From positions 372,001 to 436,000 of the forward strand of contig NZ_CAMGYZ010000003.1 in the NCBI RefSeq assembly GCF_946151055.1: 64,000 nucleotides of DNA, in the 5' to 3' direction. A model generated the notes under the pieces. The model worked only from the letters and a program-made list of their open reading frames with translations. It was not told the DNA's origin and did no database searches. The position numbers and the translations under genes were made by a program. This document shows positions 16,214-26,101 of this stretch, in pieces. Numbering within the stretch: the stretch's first letter is position 1; each line of letters begins with the position of its first letter. Source of the stretch: Bacillus sp. Marseille-Q3570 (GTDB taxonomy: Bacteria > Bacillota > Bacilli > Bacillales > Fictibacillaceae).

Positions 16214-16937
16214 ACAAATGATAATGCCAGATAAAACGGAATATATGGAATGGGAACTTCCGATGGTCGAGATCTTTGAGACGGTTGAAGGCGAAGGGAG
16301 CATGGCAGGTTTTCCGACGATTTTTGTCCGTGTATTCCACTGTAACCTTCGTTGCACATGGTGTGATACCACATATAGCTATGCACCTGCTAAGGAAGAG
16401 TACAAAGCGACAATCAACGAAATCATAGAAAAGATCAAAAGTTTCTCAAGTCACAGAATTTGTTTTACCGGTGGCGAACCATTGATTCATGGATCAAAGT
16501 CAGCAGCCCTCCTTATCGCGATGTGTGAGTTAGATCAGATTAAGGATGTGCATATCGAAACGAACGGGGCAATTGATTTAAAACCATTTGAAAACCTGCG
16601 TGTTGAGAATGAAGCAGTAGGGACAAAAGCCCGTTTCATCATGGACTTCAAGCTTCCAGACTCCGGGGAAATGGATCGGATGATTTATAGAAATTTTGAA
16701 ATCCTTAAACCTCAAGATGAAATCAAATTTGTGATTGGCGATGATGAGGATTTTAAGGTGGCGACATCTGTCATTAAGGAACATCACCAATCAGGGCAAG
16801 TACTGTATAGTCCTGTCTGGGAAACGATGCCACCACAAAAGCTGGTTGAAAAAATACTTGCAGAACCGCTTCCGGATGTGAAGCTCAGCTTACAGATGCA
16901 CAAAGTTATTTGGCATCCAGATCAGAGAGGAGTTTGA
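16206..16937 (+). CDS. queE: 7-carboxy-7-deazaguanine synthase QueE
   Basis: A 243-residue radical SAM enzyme that turns 6-carboxytetrahydropterin into 7-carboxy-7-deazaguanine. The 4Fe-4S cysteines are Cys46, Cys50 and Cys53 in FHCNLRCTWCDT, the CX3CX2C form. The N-terminal GEGSMAGFPTIFVR and the FTGGEPLIH loop (SAM binding) are conserved. Its start overlaps the queD stop by 8 bases, and queC follows after 2 bases, so the three products are likely made together. Control is by the preQ1 riboswitch at 15555. Confidence 0.95.
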   Translation: MTKQMIMPDKTEYMEWELPMVEIFETVEGEGSMAGFPTIFVRVFHCNLRCTWCDTTYSYAPAKEEYKATINEIIEKIKSFSSHRICFTGGEPLIHGSKSAALLIAMCELDQIKDVHIETNGAIDLKPFENLRVENEAVGTKARFIMDFKLPDSGEMDRMIYRNFEILKPQDEIKFVIGDDEDFKVATSVIKEHHQSGQVLYSPVWETMPPQKLVEKILAEPLPDVKLSLQMHKVIWHPDQRGV

Positions 16938-16939
16938 CG

Positions 16940-17623
16940 ATGAAAAAAGCAGTGGTTGTTTTAAGTGGAGGTTTGGATAGTACAACCTGTATGGGGATTG
17001 CAAAAGAAAAGGGGTACGAACTTTATCCGATCACGTTCCACTACGGTCAGCGTCATAACCGGGAAGTAGAGCAGGCTGAAAAAGTGGCAGCTTTTTTTGA
17101 AGCACCTGAACATCGGATTGTTGATGTAAGCTTCCTGCAGCAGATCGGTGGTAGTGCGTTGACTGATGATTCAATCGAGGTCAGACAGGGGGACGTAGAC
17201 GAAGATATTCCCTCGACCTACGTCCCGGCTCGGAACATGATTTTCCTTGCGCTCGCAAGTGCTTATGCAGAAGTGATCGGCGCAGAAGCGATCTATATCG
17301 GTGTCTCGGCAGTCGATTATAGTGGTTATCCAGACTGCAGACCGGAATTCATCCAGAGCATGAATGAAACAGTGAATTTAGCGACAAAAACAGGTGCGAC
17401 AGGCGGTCAATTTGAAATCGAAGCGCCATTGATTCAAATGACTAAGAAGGAGACGATTGAAGAAGGACTTCGCTTAGGGGTTCCGTATGAGTTGACAACT
17501 TCTTGTTACCTTGGTGAAGAAGTCGCTTGTGGAGAGTGTGACAGCTGCTTGCTCCGCTTGAAAGGCTTTGATGAAGCTGGTGCTGAAGATCCGATTCCAT
17601 ATGCTAAGGAACCTCGTTTGTAG
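16940..17623 (+). CDS. queC: 7-cyano-7-deazaguanine synthase QueC
   Basis: A 227-residue ATP-dependent enzyme making preQ0 from 7-carboxy-7-deazaguanine and ammonia. The PP-loop SGGLDS is at 9-14, and the C-terminal zinc site is CYLGEEVACGECDSC. The start is the ATG at 16940 after AGAGGAG; a longer frame from 16910 lacks a binding site and would overlap queE. The reductase for the next step, QueF, is not in this operon but at 25646. Confidence 0.96.
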   Translation: MKKAVVVLSGGLDSTTCMGIAKEKGYELYPITFHYGQRHNREVEQAEKVAAFFEAPEHRIVDVSFLQQIGGSALTDDSIEVRQGDVDEDIPSTYVPARNMIFLALASAYAEVIGAEAIYIGVSAVDYSGYPDCRPEFIQSMNETVNLATKTGATGGQFEIEAPLIQMTKKETIEEGLRLGVPYELTTSCYLGEEVACGECDSCLLRLKGFDEAGAEDPIPYAKEPRL

Positions 17624-17689
17624 CGGTCCTTTTAAAGATACGATACAATAGGATTGGAGAAAATTTTCTGGCAATGGAAGGGAGAAATC

Positions 17690-18760
17690 ATGAAGGAAGA
17701 AACCTTACAGCTATTTCAAACTTTAACCGAATTACAAGGTGCTCCAGGGTTTGAGCACGATGTAAGGAAGTTTGTCCGCAGTCAGCTTGAGCCTGTTTCG
17801 GATGAAATCATCCAGGACAAGCTTGGCAGTATTTTTGGCGTGAAAAAAGGAAAAGAAGATGGACCAAAGATCATGGTTGCAGGCCACATGGACGAAGTCG
17901 GTTTCATGGTAAGCAAGATCACAAAGAACGGGATGCTGAAGTTCGAGACATTAGGTGGTTGGTGGACCCAGGTCTTATTAGCACAACGTGTTCAGGTCAT
18001 GACGGATAATGGACCGGTCATCGGCGTAATCGGATCGACACCGCCTCATTTACTTGAGGAGTCCCAGCGCTCGAAGCCGATGCCGTTGAAGCATATGTAC
18101 ATCGATATCGGTGCGGATGACCGAGAAGATGCTGAATCTATCGGAGTGAGGCCCGGGCAGCAAATCGTACCGATCTGTCCGTTCACACCAATGGCGAACA
18201 AGAAAAAGATTTTAGCGAAAGCCTGGGACAACCGTTATGGGGTCGGGCTTGCGATTGAATTGATGAAAGAAATACAAGGTGAAGAATTGCCGAACATCCT
18301 TTATTCAGGAGCGACCGTCCAAGAGGAGATTGGTTTGCGTGGATCGAAAACAGCGGCAAATCTGATTCAACCAGATATCTTCTACGCATTGGATGCAAGC
18401 CCTGCAAATGATTCCAATGGCGATAAAGAAGCATTTGGACAGTTGGGTAAGGGTGCGTTGTTACGGATACTTGATCGTACGATGGTGACTCATAAAGGAA
18501 TCCGCGATTTCATACTCGATACAGCTGAATCAAATGATATTCCGTATCAGTACTTCATCTCCAAGGGTGGAACAGATGCAGGCAGCGTACATATTTCCAA
18601 CGAAGGTGTACCATCCGCAGTAGTCGGGATATGCTCTCGTTATATCCATACTGCAGCATCGATAATTCATGTAGATGACTATGCAGCCGCCAAAGAACTG
18701 CTTGTCAAACTCGTGAAAGCTTCCGACAGAACCACCGTCGATCAAATCATATACGACTGA
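17690..18760 (+). CDS. ytoP: M42 family metallopeptidase YtoP
   Basis: A 356-residue aminopeptidase of family M42 (glutamyl aminopeptidase/endoglucanase-like), expected to form large tetrahedral cytosolic particles. [11 protein letters not shown] gives His66 and Asp68; AWDNRYG near residue 180 contributes the bridging Asp; [11 protein letters not shown] near 212 carries the catalytic and metal glutamates; SKGGTDAG comes near 287. Start at ATG 17690 after AAGGGAG; upstream in-frame codons lack a site. Length and place match B. subtilis YtoP. It ends with a strong hairpin terminator. Confidence 0.93.
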   Translation: MKEETLQLFQTLTELQGAPGFEHDVRKFVRSQLEPVSDEIIQDKLGSIFGVKKGKEDGPKIMVAGHMDEVGFMVSKITKNGMLKFETLGGWWTQVLLAQRVQVMTDNGPVIGVIGSTPPHLLEESQRSKPMPLKHMYIDIGADDREDAESIGVRPGQQIVPICPFTPMANKKKILAKAWDNRYGVGLAIELMKEIQGEELPNILYSGATVQEEIGLRGSKTAANLIQPDIFYALDASPANDSNGDKEAFGQLGKGALLRILDRTMVTHKGIRDFILDTAESNDIPYQYFISKGGTDAGSVHISNEGVPSAVVGICSRYIHTAASIIHVDDYAAAKELLVKLVKASDRTTVDQIIYD

Positions 18761-18767
18761 TACAACC

Positions 18768-18808
18768 GTGCCAGGCAGCCGAATCTTCTCTCGGTGCCTG
18801 GCACTTTT
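18768..18808 (+). terminator. terminator after ytoP
   Basis: GTGCCAGGCA pairs with TGCCTGGCAC, followed by TTTTC. Confidence 0.85.
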
Positions 18809-18840
18809 CAAAAACCTTTATAGAATGCGGAATCTCAGAT

Positions 18841-18901
18841 GGTGTCAGGTACCGATCGAGAACCCTTGGGGCGCAAGGGGTTGAAAAGTGTACCTGACAC
18901 C
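18841..18901. repeat. 61-bp inverted repeat hairpin
   Basis: GGTGTCAGGTAC (18841-18852) pairs perfectly with GTACCTGACACC (18890-18901). Inside, AACCCTTG and CAAGGGGTT form a second stem. No T-run follows, so it is not a typical terminator. It ends 25 bases before the DUF84 gene start and could block read-through from ytoP or shape the 5' end of that mRNA. Confidence 0.7.
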
Positions 18902-18925
18902 AAATTAAAGTGAGGTGTGTTTGTG

Positions 18926-19432
18926 ATGATTGTAGGTGTGGGGTCTAAGAATCCGGCGAAGGTTCAGGCTGTCAGTTCGATAGTAGAATCTCTTAGTTGG
19001 CAGGTCGAAGGGATGGATGTGCCATCACTTGTATCTGCCCAGCCGTTTTCTGATGCGGAAACACGTAAAGGAGCGGTCAACAGGGCCATAGGCTGTGTAG
19101 ATGCTGGCTTCAATATCGGAATCGGACTGGAGGGAGGAGTAGTCGATACTCCCGACGGTCTTTTCCTCTGTAACTGGGGAGCTCTTGCTACTAAAGAGCA
19201 GAATACATACGTAGCGAGCGGAGCGAAAATTCTCCTGCCCAAAGGAATCAGTGATCCTGTCCGTTCGGGTATAGAGCTTGGGGATGTCATGGCTGAGTAT
19301 ACGGATAATCGGGATGTCCGAAAACAAGAAGGGGCTGTCGGCATTTTCACTGATGGATGGATCACCCGCGGCGATATGTTCGCACACATCGTGCGGCTTT
19401 TGATCGGTCAGTATAAGTTTTATGAAAAATGA
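18926..19432 (+). CDS. DUF84 family NTPase (inosine/xanthosine triphosphatase-like)
   Basis: A 168-residue protein of the DUF84/YjjX family, whose studied members hydrolyse non-canonical purine triphosphates such as ITP and XTP. VGSKNPAKVQAV at the N-terminus is the nucleotide loop. GIGLEGGVVD near residue 70 contains the glutamate that binds metal, and TRGDMFAHIV near the end is conserved. The ATG at 18926 and the GTG at 18923 both follow AAGTGAGG; ATG is preferred. It stands alone. Role in cleaning the nucleotide pool is inferred from the family. Confidence 0.85.
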   Translation: MIVGVGSKNPAKVQAVSSIVESLSWQVEGMDVPSLVSAQPFSDAETRKGAVNRAIGCVDAGFNIGIGLEGGVVDTPDGLFLCNWGALATKEQNTYVASGAKILLPKGISDPVRSGIELGDVMAEYTDNRDVRKQEGAVGIFTDGWITRGDMFAHIVRLLIGQYKFYEK

Positions 19433-19852
19433 ACAGTAGAGTAGATACGATATATTAAATCTAAAAAGCTACTTCTAAAGAGGTGGTGGATTTAACAAAC
19501 CAATACATGATCCACCTAACTAAATTAGTGGACATGAGAGACCTTATATGATTCAAAATGTAAGACTTAAGAAAATTAGAGGACACCAGAGACGTTATTT
19601 GCATAAAATCATTGGAAATCAGTCCAATTTAACATGAATAGCGGAACAGTTGTCCTCTAATTTTTCAAATAACTACTAATTGTCACAAATAAAGGAACAG
19701 ATGTCCTCTAATTTTTGAAATCACCCTTTTTTTCAGAGGCAATCATTTTCGCTGGTTCTCTATCATCCCGAGGACGGGTTCTGGCTTTAGTGCCTGAGCT
19801 CTTTAACTTTGTAAAATCTTAGTTCTCTCGATGCTTTGAGTCAGTCCTGCCT
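19433..19852. repeat. intergenic region with GGACA/TGTCC repeats
   Basis: A 420-base gap without a gene. Between 19555 and 19720 there are three related units: TTAGAGGACACCAGAGACGTT and, inverted, GGAACAGTTGTCCTCTAATTTTT and GGAACAGATGTCCTCTAATTTTT. They resemble the ACGGACACC units at 26750 and 53430 in design (CACCAGAGACGTTATTTG is shared) but have a different conserved tail. Confidence 0.7.
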
Positions 19853-20299
19853 TTATTCTTCTTCAAACACATAGGAGAGTGCTTGAATGGCTTGATCAAA
19901 GTTTTCGACAGTCACAGTCGCTTTGTTGGATAACTCTTTCAGCGCATGATGTAATGATCCGTCTCGTACAAGGATAAGCGGTTTATTCAAAGCTAGCGCT
20001 GTTGAAGCGTCCATCGCGGTATTCCATTGTTTATAACTTTCGCCGAAAAACGCCAGAACTACGTCTGATTTGGAAAGCAGAATCTCTGTCCGTAAATTAT
20101 TGAAATCAGAAGCTTTATCATCTTTAATGATTTTATTTGGTTGTTCTCCTAAAATCTCCTCACCAATGTCATCTGATCGACTATGGTTGGTCATCGGATT
20201 AACGAATGTTAACGGCAATTCCTTTTTTTCAGCCTTCTGTTTCAACTCATCCCGCCAGTTATCATGGATCTGTCCTGCTAAATATACTGTTAAATTCAC
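19853..20299 (-). CDS. ytoQ: YtoQ family protein
   Basis: A 148-residue cytosolic protein of the YtoQ family, related in fold to nucleoside 2-deoxyribosyltransferases: the N-terminal VYLAGQIHDNWRDEL and the later VVLAFFGESYKQWN and DASTALALNKPLI blocks fit that Rossmann-like fold. It starts with GTG after AAGGAGTGATACA on the minus strand. Its biochemical activity is not known to me. Present near ytoP in B. subtilis as here. Confidence 0.88.
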   Translation of the reverse strand: MNLTVYLAGQIHDNWRDELKQKAEKKELPLTFVNPMTNHSRSDDIGEEILGEQPNKIIKDDKASDFNNLRTEILLSKSDVVLAFFGESYKQWNTAMDASTALALNKPLILVRDGSLHHALKELSNKATVTVENFDQAIQALSYVFEEE

Positions 20300-20429
20300 T
20301 GTATCACTCCTTGTTTTGAATCTACCATAATAATAACATGAACATTCTGAAAAATTCCTGTAATTCGCTTGAATGGAGGAAAGGCAATAAGGGAAAGCTG
20401 ATGTAGAGACTAGATACTGGAGTTATCCT

Positions 20430-21431
20430 ATGGAAAAGCGAAAATTGCTTTTTATATCAACGATAATAGTATTAGCACTTTGTATTTGGGTAGTTTATGA
20501 AGCTACTCCATTCTGGCATGAAAAACAAAAGGTGATCATGGTAAATGAAGGGCAATCTTTGCAAGATGTAGCTGAACAAATGCATGCCGAAGCCTTGATC
20601 AAAAATAAGGCCTTTTTCTTGTTGTATGGCAAGCTGAACAACCTTGATGGACAGATAAAGGTTGGAAAACATCTGGTATCAAACACACAATCCATCCCAG
20701 ATCTATATAAAGAGTTAGTAACAGCACCGCTTGAAAAGGGAGTTGAAGTCACCTTTCCTGAAGGTTTCACTACTGAACAAATAGCAGCGAGACTGGAGAA
20801 AAAAGGAATAACGACCCAAGATGAATTTTTAAAGTACGCAAAAACAGGAGAAGGAATCAAACATCCCCTCCTCACAAAATTGAAGGACGAAAAAAATATC
20901 AAATACAAATTAGAAGGATACTTATTTCCAGATACCTATTATTTTAAAAAAGGGATTACTCCGGGTGAAGTTATTGAAAGAATGCTGGAACGGTTCGAAC
21001 AAGTACATCAAGAACTCGATCCAGATTCAAAGCATGATTTGAAGCAATGGGTCACGTTGGCTTCAATTGTAGAAAAAGAAGCGGTGGTCGAAAAAGAGAG
21101 GAAGTTGATTGCTGGGGTCTTCCGAAATCGGTTGAAGGATGAATGGAAACTGCAATCTTGTGCGACAGTGCAATATGTACTTGATAAGCCGAAGGAGCGA
21201 CTTCTGTATAAAGACTTGGAGGTTGAAAGCCCTTATAACACTTATACCCATGAAGGACTGCCTCCAGGACCGATTGGTAATCCAGGGAAACAATCATTAG
21301 AAGCTAGTTTGAATCCAAAAGATCATGATTACTACTTCTTTGTCGTCAAAGCAGATGGGTCTGGAGAACACCACTTTTCCAAGACATTTAAGGAACATCA
21401 GCAGCACACTGATCATAAAGGAAACTGGTAG
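20430..21431 (+). CDS. mltG: endolytic transglycosylase MltG (YceG-like)
   Basis: A 333-residue membrane-anchored lytic transglycosylase that cuts nascent glycan strands. One N-terminal helix at about 6-23 is followed by a LysM-like small domain (IMVNEGQSLQDVAEQM, about 36-52), then the YceG domain. The catalytic glutamate is Glu215 in ASIVEKEA, and the GYLFPDTY (163-170) and LPPGPIGNPG blocks are typical. The length is normal. B. subtilis has one such gene (yrrL) at another locus, so this may be a moved or an extra copy. The ATG follows a GGAGTTATCCT site. Confidence 0.92.
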   Translation: MEKRKLLFISTIIVLALCIWVVYEATPFWHEKQKVIMVNEGQSLQDVAEQMHAEALIKNKAFFLLYGKLNNLDGQIKVGKHLVSNTQSIPDLYKELVTAPLEKGVEVTFPEGFTTEQIAARLEKKGITTQDEFLKYAKTGEGIKHPLLTKLKDEKNIKYKLEGYLFPDTYYFKKGITPGEVIERMLERFEQVHQELDPDSKHDLKQWVTLASIVEKEAVVEKERKLIAGVFRNRLKDEWKLQSCATVQYVLDKPKERLLYKDLEVESPYNTYTHEGLPPGPIGNPGKQSLEASLNPKDHDYYFFVVKADGSGEHHFSKTFKEHQQHTDHKGNW

Positions 21432-21686
21432 AAGCGTTCATATCGGGTGTGGAATATTTGGGATTTGCAGGTGATTCCTTGTTATTGTTGATAAATCCTG
21501 ATTTTTTGCATTTACACCTTTAATTTTGTAGATAATTGCTCTGTCAGCAACTGCAAGTTTTCAAGAAAGCACGTGTAAATTCATTTCAAAACCAAAGGAG
21601 AAAACCTCACTTTCAATGGTGAGGGTTAATCCTTTAAAACAAATAAACAGGCTCATCGCACATGATTGTGGTGAGCCTGTAATCTC

Positions 21687-23834
21687 TTATTTGTTATTTT
21701 CATCGTTGTTTTCTGAGGTATGCGAATCTTCTTCAAAAGATGGTTCCTCTGCGACTGCAGCTTCATCTTTAAAATCATGCTCGATCTCTTGGTCCTCTTC
21801 ATCCATCCAATCAACTTCTTCATTAAAATCCGGAACATATTCGGATTCGAGGTTTTCACTGATCAAATTGAATTGTCCGACTTCCTCTTGTAGAAGCAGT
21901 GCGATATTTTGAAGCTCGTTTGCAGCATTATTGACTTCATTGATCGCTTCCTTTTGGTGGATACTTGAAGCACTTACTTGTTCAGAAGCAGCAACAGATT
22001 CTTGTGATATTGCGCTAACCTCTTGCAATTTCTCGGATAGCGCAGAGTTCGATCCTTGCACTTCACTGATCGCATCACGTACTTGCTGGATACGAGCGTT
22101 GATTCCTGTAACGTTATCAACGATTTTCGTGAAGGCTTGCTTCGTACGGTCGACTGAAGTTTGCTGCTCGGTCCGATAATGATCGAATTGTTCCGCTTCA
22201 TTCGAGAGTTTTTCCATTTGCTCAGACATTAATGTGATGAGCTCATAGATGTTTTGCGCCTCTGATTTTGACCGTTCTGCTAGTTTACGGACTTCCTGTG
22301 CGACAACTGCGAATCCTCTGCCGGCATCTCCAGCTCTTGCGGATTCGATTGCTGCATTCAACGCAAGTAAGTCGGTACTCCCCGCAATATCTTTGATTGT
22401 ATCGACAATCGATCCGATTTGCTGTGAATGTTGATTTGCTTCTTGTACCTGGTGGATCAAATGGTTCGCAAGGCCAAGGAATTCATCTGAACTTTTACCG
22501 AGATTCTCTACGATCTTCAGACCTTCTTTTCCTTCTTCCTCGGTAGCCTGTGAATCTTTACTGATTTGCAGGCTGTATTTAGCTGTTTCATCAATGGATA
22601 CGGTCACCTGGGAAATCAATTCTGTACTTTCATACAAATTGTCTGCTTGGACTTGAGCACCAGCGGAAACCTGTTGAATCGCTTCATTGACTTCTTCTGT
22701 CTGTGCCGTCGTTTCTTCGGAAATGGCTGCAAGGTGTTGGGACGATGATGAGAGCTGTTCTGAAGCTGTGTTCACTTCTTGCATCGCTTTCTGCATCTTA
22801 TCAGCCATCATGTTGAATGTACTTGCGAGTTCGCCCATTTCATCGTTCTGTTCAACGTGTACACGATGTCCAAGGTGTCCCTCCCCAATGACAGTTGCTC
22901 CTTCTTTTAAGGAAGTGATCGATGAGGTGATGGTTCTAGTCAGCCAGAATCCTAACGTTCCGATTGCAACTAAAATAATCAAACTAAGGATAATCAACGT
23001 CCATAACAGGATTGTTCCTAATCGCTTTTGATCAGCACTTAAGCTTTGGGTCTCCGTAATGACGCTCTTTTCAACCGACTCGATCGACTTTTGAAGGTTC
23101 ATTCCTATTTCTTCAAAATCAACGACAGTTTGTTGAATCTGTCCTTCATATCCTTTTACCGTCTCCATTGCGCTCGTATATGCCAATAGCGCGGAATTGA
23201 AGGCGGATTTTTGGGAAGCTTCTATGTCTGATGAACGGACTGCTTGCTTCAGAGCTTCCAGTTGATCGTAATAACGGTTTTCATCTGTTGATGTCCCGCT
23301 AAGGAAATATTGCTTCTCCAATATGCGAAGTTCATAGAACTCATTCAATAATCTTGGATTTATCGACCCTAAGAGCTTACTTAAATCATTTGCTTTTTCA
23401 GTCAAGATTCCTTGCATACTATCGATATCTGAAACAAGTTTCGAAGTATCCACGAATGAAGATTCATATGTACCAACTTCGTTAGCTATTTCTTTAAAAG
23501 AACCTGAAAATTGATCATTCTCTTTTTGAATCATACCGATTTGTTTTTGAAGATCTGCGAGTTTAGTGGAAATCTCTTGAGAAGAGCCTTCGAGATTCGT
23601 GCGTAAAAACTCTTGTTCCAGCTTTCTGATATACGAGAATTCACTGTTGACGGAGATCGTGTCAGTAGCAAGTTCTTGAAGACGGTTTTGCTTGTCGTTC
23701 ATATTCTGGGTCATGAATACGTAGAACATTGAAAAGGCAAATAAAATTACAATTCCTACTACAGCCATAATCAACATGAGTCGTACTTTGTTCTTTATGG
23801 ACAACTGTAGGTTATCCTTGAGCAATTGCAGCAT
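21687..23834 (-). CDS. methyl-accepting chemotaxis protein
   Basis: A 715-residue chemoreceptor. Transmembrane helix 1 is at about 17-41 and helix 2 at about 268-292; between them is a helical extracellular sensor of about 225 residues (HBM-like, no PAS/Cache pattern seen). A HAMP domain follows (about 290-345), then the long coiled-coil signalling domain, whose hairpin tip with [20 protein letters not shown] lies near 485-505. The last 50 residues are an acidic, Glu/Asp-rich tail. The start is ATG 23834 after AAGGGGGAGAAAG; a longer frame from 23861 has no site. No other chemotaxis genes are in the window. Ligand unknown. Confidence 0.95.
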   Translation of the reverse strand: MLQLLKDNLQLSIKNKVRLMLIMAVVGIVILFAFSMFYVFMTQNMNDKQNRLQELATDTISVNSEFSYIRKLEQEFLRTNLEGSSQEISTKLADLQKQIGMIQKENDQFSGSFKEIANEVGTYESSFVDTSKLVSDIDSMQGILTEKANDLSKLLGSINPRLLNEFYELRILEKQYFLSGTSTDENRYYDQLEALKQAVRSSDIEASQKSAFNSALLAYTSAMETVKGYEGQIQQTVVDFEEIGMNLQKSIESVEKSVITETQSLSADQKRLGTILLWTLIILSLIILVAIGTLGFWLTRTITSSITSLKEGATVIGEGHLGHRVHVEQNDEMGELASTFNMMADKMQKAMQEVNTASEQLSSSSQHLAAISEETTAQTEEVNEAIQQVSAGAQVQADNLYESTELISQVTVSIDETAKYSLQISKDSQATEEEGKEGLKIVENLGKSSDEFLGLANHLIHQVQEANQHSQQIGSIVDTIKDIAGSTDLLALNAAIESARAGDAGRGFAVVAQEVRKLAERSKSEAQNIYELITLMSEQMEKLSNEAEQFDHYRTEQQTSVDRTKQAFTKIVDNVTGINARIQQVRDAISEVQGSNSALSEKLQEVSAISQESVAASEQVSASSIHQKEAINEVNNAANELQNIALLLQEEVGQFNLISENLESEYVPDFNEEVDWMDEEDQEIEHDFKDEAAVAEEPSFEEDSHTSENNDENNK

Positions 23835-23861
23835 GCTTTCTCCCCCTTGGTCACTCTGCAC

Positions 23862-24219
23862 CAGCTATTCACTACTCTGCTTTAACTATCAAAACTACTT
23901 TGTATATAATGGAGATGGACATATACAAGAAATGTTTAAGGTTCATTTGGGCAGATTAGAAAATAGCTCATACGTCATCCTTACTTTTATTATCGTAGTG
24001 TGTTGAAAAATTTTAATACTTTTCACGATAGAATTTTGTGAATTGTCGTTATCGGTGCAGCTTGTAGTTTCTACAATTGGAAATTCACTCGATTTCAAGG
24101 ATTGACCTTGCGGGGATGAGCTTTGTCTGATTTCCAGCAGGAGTCCCCATATGTCCCCTGTGGTCTATTATTTTGAACTCATGAATCAATAGGGGTTCAA
24201 GGAAACGGAGGTAGAGCTA
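23862..24219. other. divergent intergenic region, no gene seen
   Basis: 358 bases between the chemoreceptor (minus) and the EIIC-like gene (plus). TATATAAT at about 23903 could serve a promoter on the plus strand. No other structure convinced me. Confidence 0.4.
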
Positions 24220-25230
24220 TTGCGATCATTTTTATCGGGAAAAGGAGTCTCATTATCATTACATACGTATTTTGTGACAGCATTGAGCTATATGGCTTTA
24301 GGTCTCTTTTCATCCCTGATCATTGGTCTTATTCTACAGACAGCTGGTGAGTTGTCAGGTTCCGCATTTTTCGTTGAAATGGGCAGTTTGACGATGAGTT
24401 TGATGGGGCCCGCTATCGGTGTGGCCATTGCATACGGGCTGAATGCACCTCCGCTTGTCCTATTTTCGGCAGTCATTGCTGGTGCTGCTGGCAGTGCGTT
24501 AGGTGGAGGACCAGCTGGAAGTTATGTCGCAACTCTATTTGCAGTAGAGTTTGGAAAAATGGTTTCGAAGGAAACGAAGGTAGATATCATCGTCACTCCA
24601 TTCGTTACTGTGACAATTGGCTATCTTGTCGCAAAATTCATCGGACCACAGATCTCTAATGCAATGCAAAATTTTGGAGAGCTGATCATGTGGGCGACGG
24701 AGCAGCGACCGCTTATTATGGGTATTCTTGTTGCCACATTGATGGGAATTGCACTGACAGCCCCGATCTCTAGTGCAGCAATTGCAATCATGCTTGGCTT
24801 GGATGGACTCGCAGCAGGTGCAGCGACCATAGGATGTGCAGCACAAATGGTTGGATTTGCAACTGCGAGTTTCCGTGAGAACGGATGGGGAGGTTGGATC
24901 GCACAAGGGATTGGAACTTCGATGCTCCAGGTAGCGAATATTGTCAAGAGACCGGCCATTCTGATCCCGCCGACTGTGGCTGGCATGATCCTCGCTCCGT
25001 TCGGTACTGTTATTTGGGTCACAGAAAATATTGCGGAAGGGGCTGGCATGGGGACAAGTGGGTTCGTCGGACAGATCATGACGTTTCGAACAATGGGATT
25101 CACTTATGAAACGTTACTCATAGTTTTGCTCTTGCACTTTATTGGACCTGCTGTCATCTCTCTAGTACTATCAGAATGGATGAGAAGAAAAGGTTTCATC
25201 CAACATGGAGATATGAAAATCGAGTATTGA
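24220..25230 (+). CDS. PTS EIIC-like membrane protein (PTS_EIIC_2 / PfoR type)
   Basis: A 336-residue integral membrane protein with about ten hydrophobic helices, rich in Gly and Ala. The pattern GGGPAGSYVATLFAVEFGKMVS and ISSAAIAIMLGL fits the PTS_EIIC_2 family, which includes the PfoR regulator-type protein. No EIIA or EIIB domain is present in the protein or beside it, so it is an orphan permease or sensor whose sugar, if any, is unknown. It starts with TTG after GGAGGTAGAG. The thioredoxin-like ytpP follows after 17 bases. Confidence 0.82.
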   Translation: MRSFLSGKGVSLSLHTYFVTALSYMALGLFSSLIIGLILQTAGELSGSAFFVEMGSLTMSLMGPAIGVAIAYGLNAPPLVLFSAVIAGAAGSALGGGPAGSYVATLFAVEFGKMVSKETKVDIIVTPFVTVTIGYLVAKFIGPQISNAMQNFGELIMWATEQRPLIMGILVATLMGIALTAPISSAAIAIMLGLDGLAAGAATIGCAAQMVGFATASFRENGWGGWIAQGIGTSMLQVANIVKRPAILIPPTVAGMILAPFGTVIWVTENIAEGAGMGTSGFVGQIMTFRTMGFTYETLLIVLLLHFIGPAVISLVLSEWMRRKGFIQHGDMKIEY

Positions 25231-25247
25231 TATTGGAGGTTTTGTAC

Positions 25248-25562
25248 ATGAAAACAATCAAAACGAATGAAGACTGGAATGCTGCAATCCAATCAAAAAA
25301 TGCAATCATCATGTTTTCCGCGGTATGGTGCCCGGATTGTGTGATTGTCAAGCCGATCATGCGTGAAATTGAGGAAGAATATGGCCAATTCAGTTACTAT
25401 TATGTTGATCGGGATGAGCATGTCGAATTGTGCCAGGAATACGATATTTTCGGAATTCCAAGTTTCCTTGCTTTCAGTAACGGAAAAGAAACAGGACGTT
25501 ACGTTGATAAGCAACGAAAGTCTAAGGAACAAATTGAAAACTTCCTAGGATCCCTAGGCTAA
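25248..25562 (+). CDS. ytpP: thioredoxin-like protein YtpP
   Basis: A 104-residue thioredoxin-fold protein with the redox motif Cys28-Pro-Asp-Cys31 in WCPDC, and the cis-proline loop FGIPSFLAF near residue 74. No signal peptide, so cytosolic. The start is ATG 25248, after TGGAGGTTTTGTAC; an upstream in-frame start inside the EIIC gene has no site. The -CPDC- centre differs from the CGPC of thioredoxin. It resembles B. subtilis YtpP, which also precedes ytpQ. Partner proteins are unknown. Confidence 0.92.
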   Translation: MKTIKTNEDWNAAIQSKNAIIMFSAVWCPDCVIVKPIMREIEEEYGQFSYYYVDRDEHVELCQEYDIFGIPSFLAFSNGKETGRYVDKQRKSKEQIENFLGSLG

Positions 25563-25645
25563 ACAGTGACTTTTTCCCTTTCTGATGTTAAAATTTAATA
25601 TTAGAGATTCATTTCTTAATTGTTATTTTAGAAAGGGTGAACGTT

Positions 25646-26068
25646 GTGGCAAAAGTAGATGTTGACCACAGTAAGTACGCAGGTATTCGATTCGACATAG
25701 AAAATGAGGATGTCATCCTTGTAGATATACTAGAAACGATTCCGTATGAATATGTAGGGAAGGATACTTTGGTGACGATTCCTACAAATGAATTCACTTC
25801 GGTATGTCCATGGTCCGGTCTTCCGGATTTTGCCGAGTTCCACATCAGCTATATTCCGAATGAAAAGCTTGTGGAAATGAAATCATTGAAGTATTACCTC
25901 ACTTCATATCGGAATGTCGGAATCTATCAAGAGCATGCGACAAATCGTATTCTTGACGATCTCGTTCAATTGCTAGATCCGAAAGAAATGCAGATTACAG
26001 CAATTTGGAACGCTCGTGGTGGATTAGGTACTGAAGTAGTAGCCGAATATAAGAAAGACAACGCATAA
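25646..26068 (+). CDS. queF: NADPH-dependent preQ0 reductase QueF
   Basis: A 140-residue T-fold enzyme that reduces preQ0 to preQ1, completing the path begun by queDEC at 15.7-17.6 kb. Cys54 in FTSVCPWSG forms the thioimide with substrate and Asp61 in LPDFAEF is the proton donor; [14 protein letters not shown] is the NADPH-binding family motif. It is some 20 residues shorter at the C-terminus than B. subtilis QueF, and WSGLPDF replaces the usual KTGQPDF. GTG at 25646 is the chosen start, after GAAAGGG; GTG 25637 is too close. No riboswitch precedes this gene. Confidence 0.87.
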   Translation: MAKVDVDHSKYAGIRFDIENEDVILVDILETIPYEYVGKDTLVTIPTNEFTSVCPWSGLPDFAEFHISYIPNEKLVEMKSLKYYLTSYRNVGIYQEHATNRILDDLVQLLDPKEMQITAIWNARGGLGTEVVAEYKKDNA

Positions 26069-26101
26069 CTCTGGGGTCGAACCCTAAATGTAAACCAGAG
26101 G

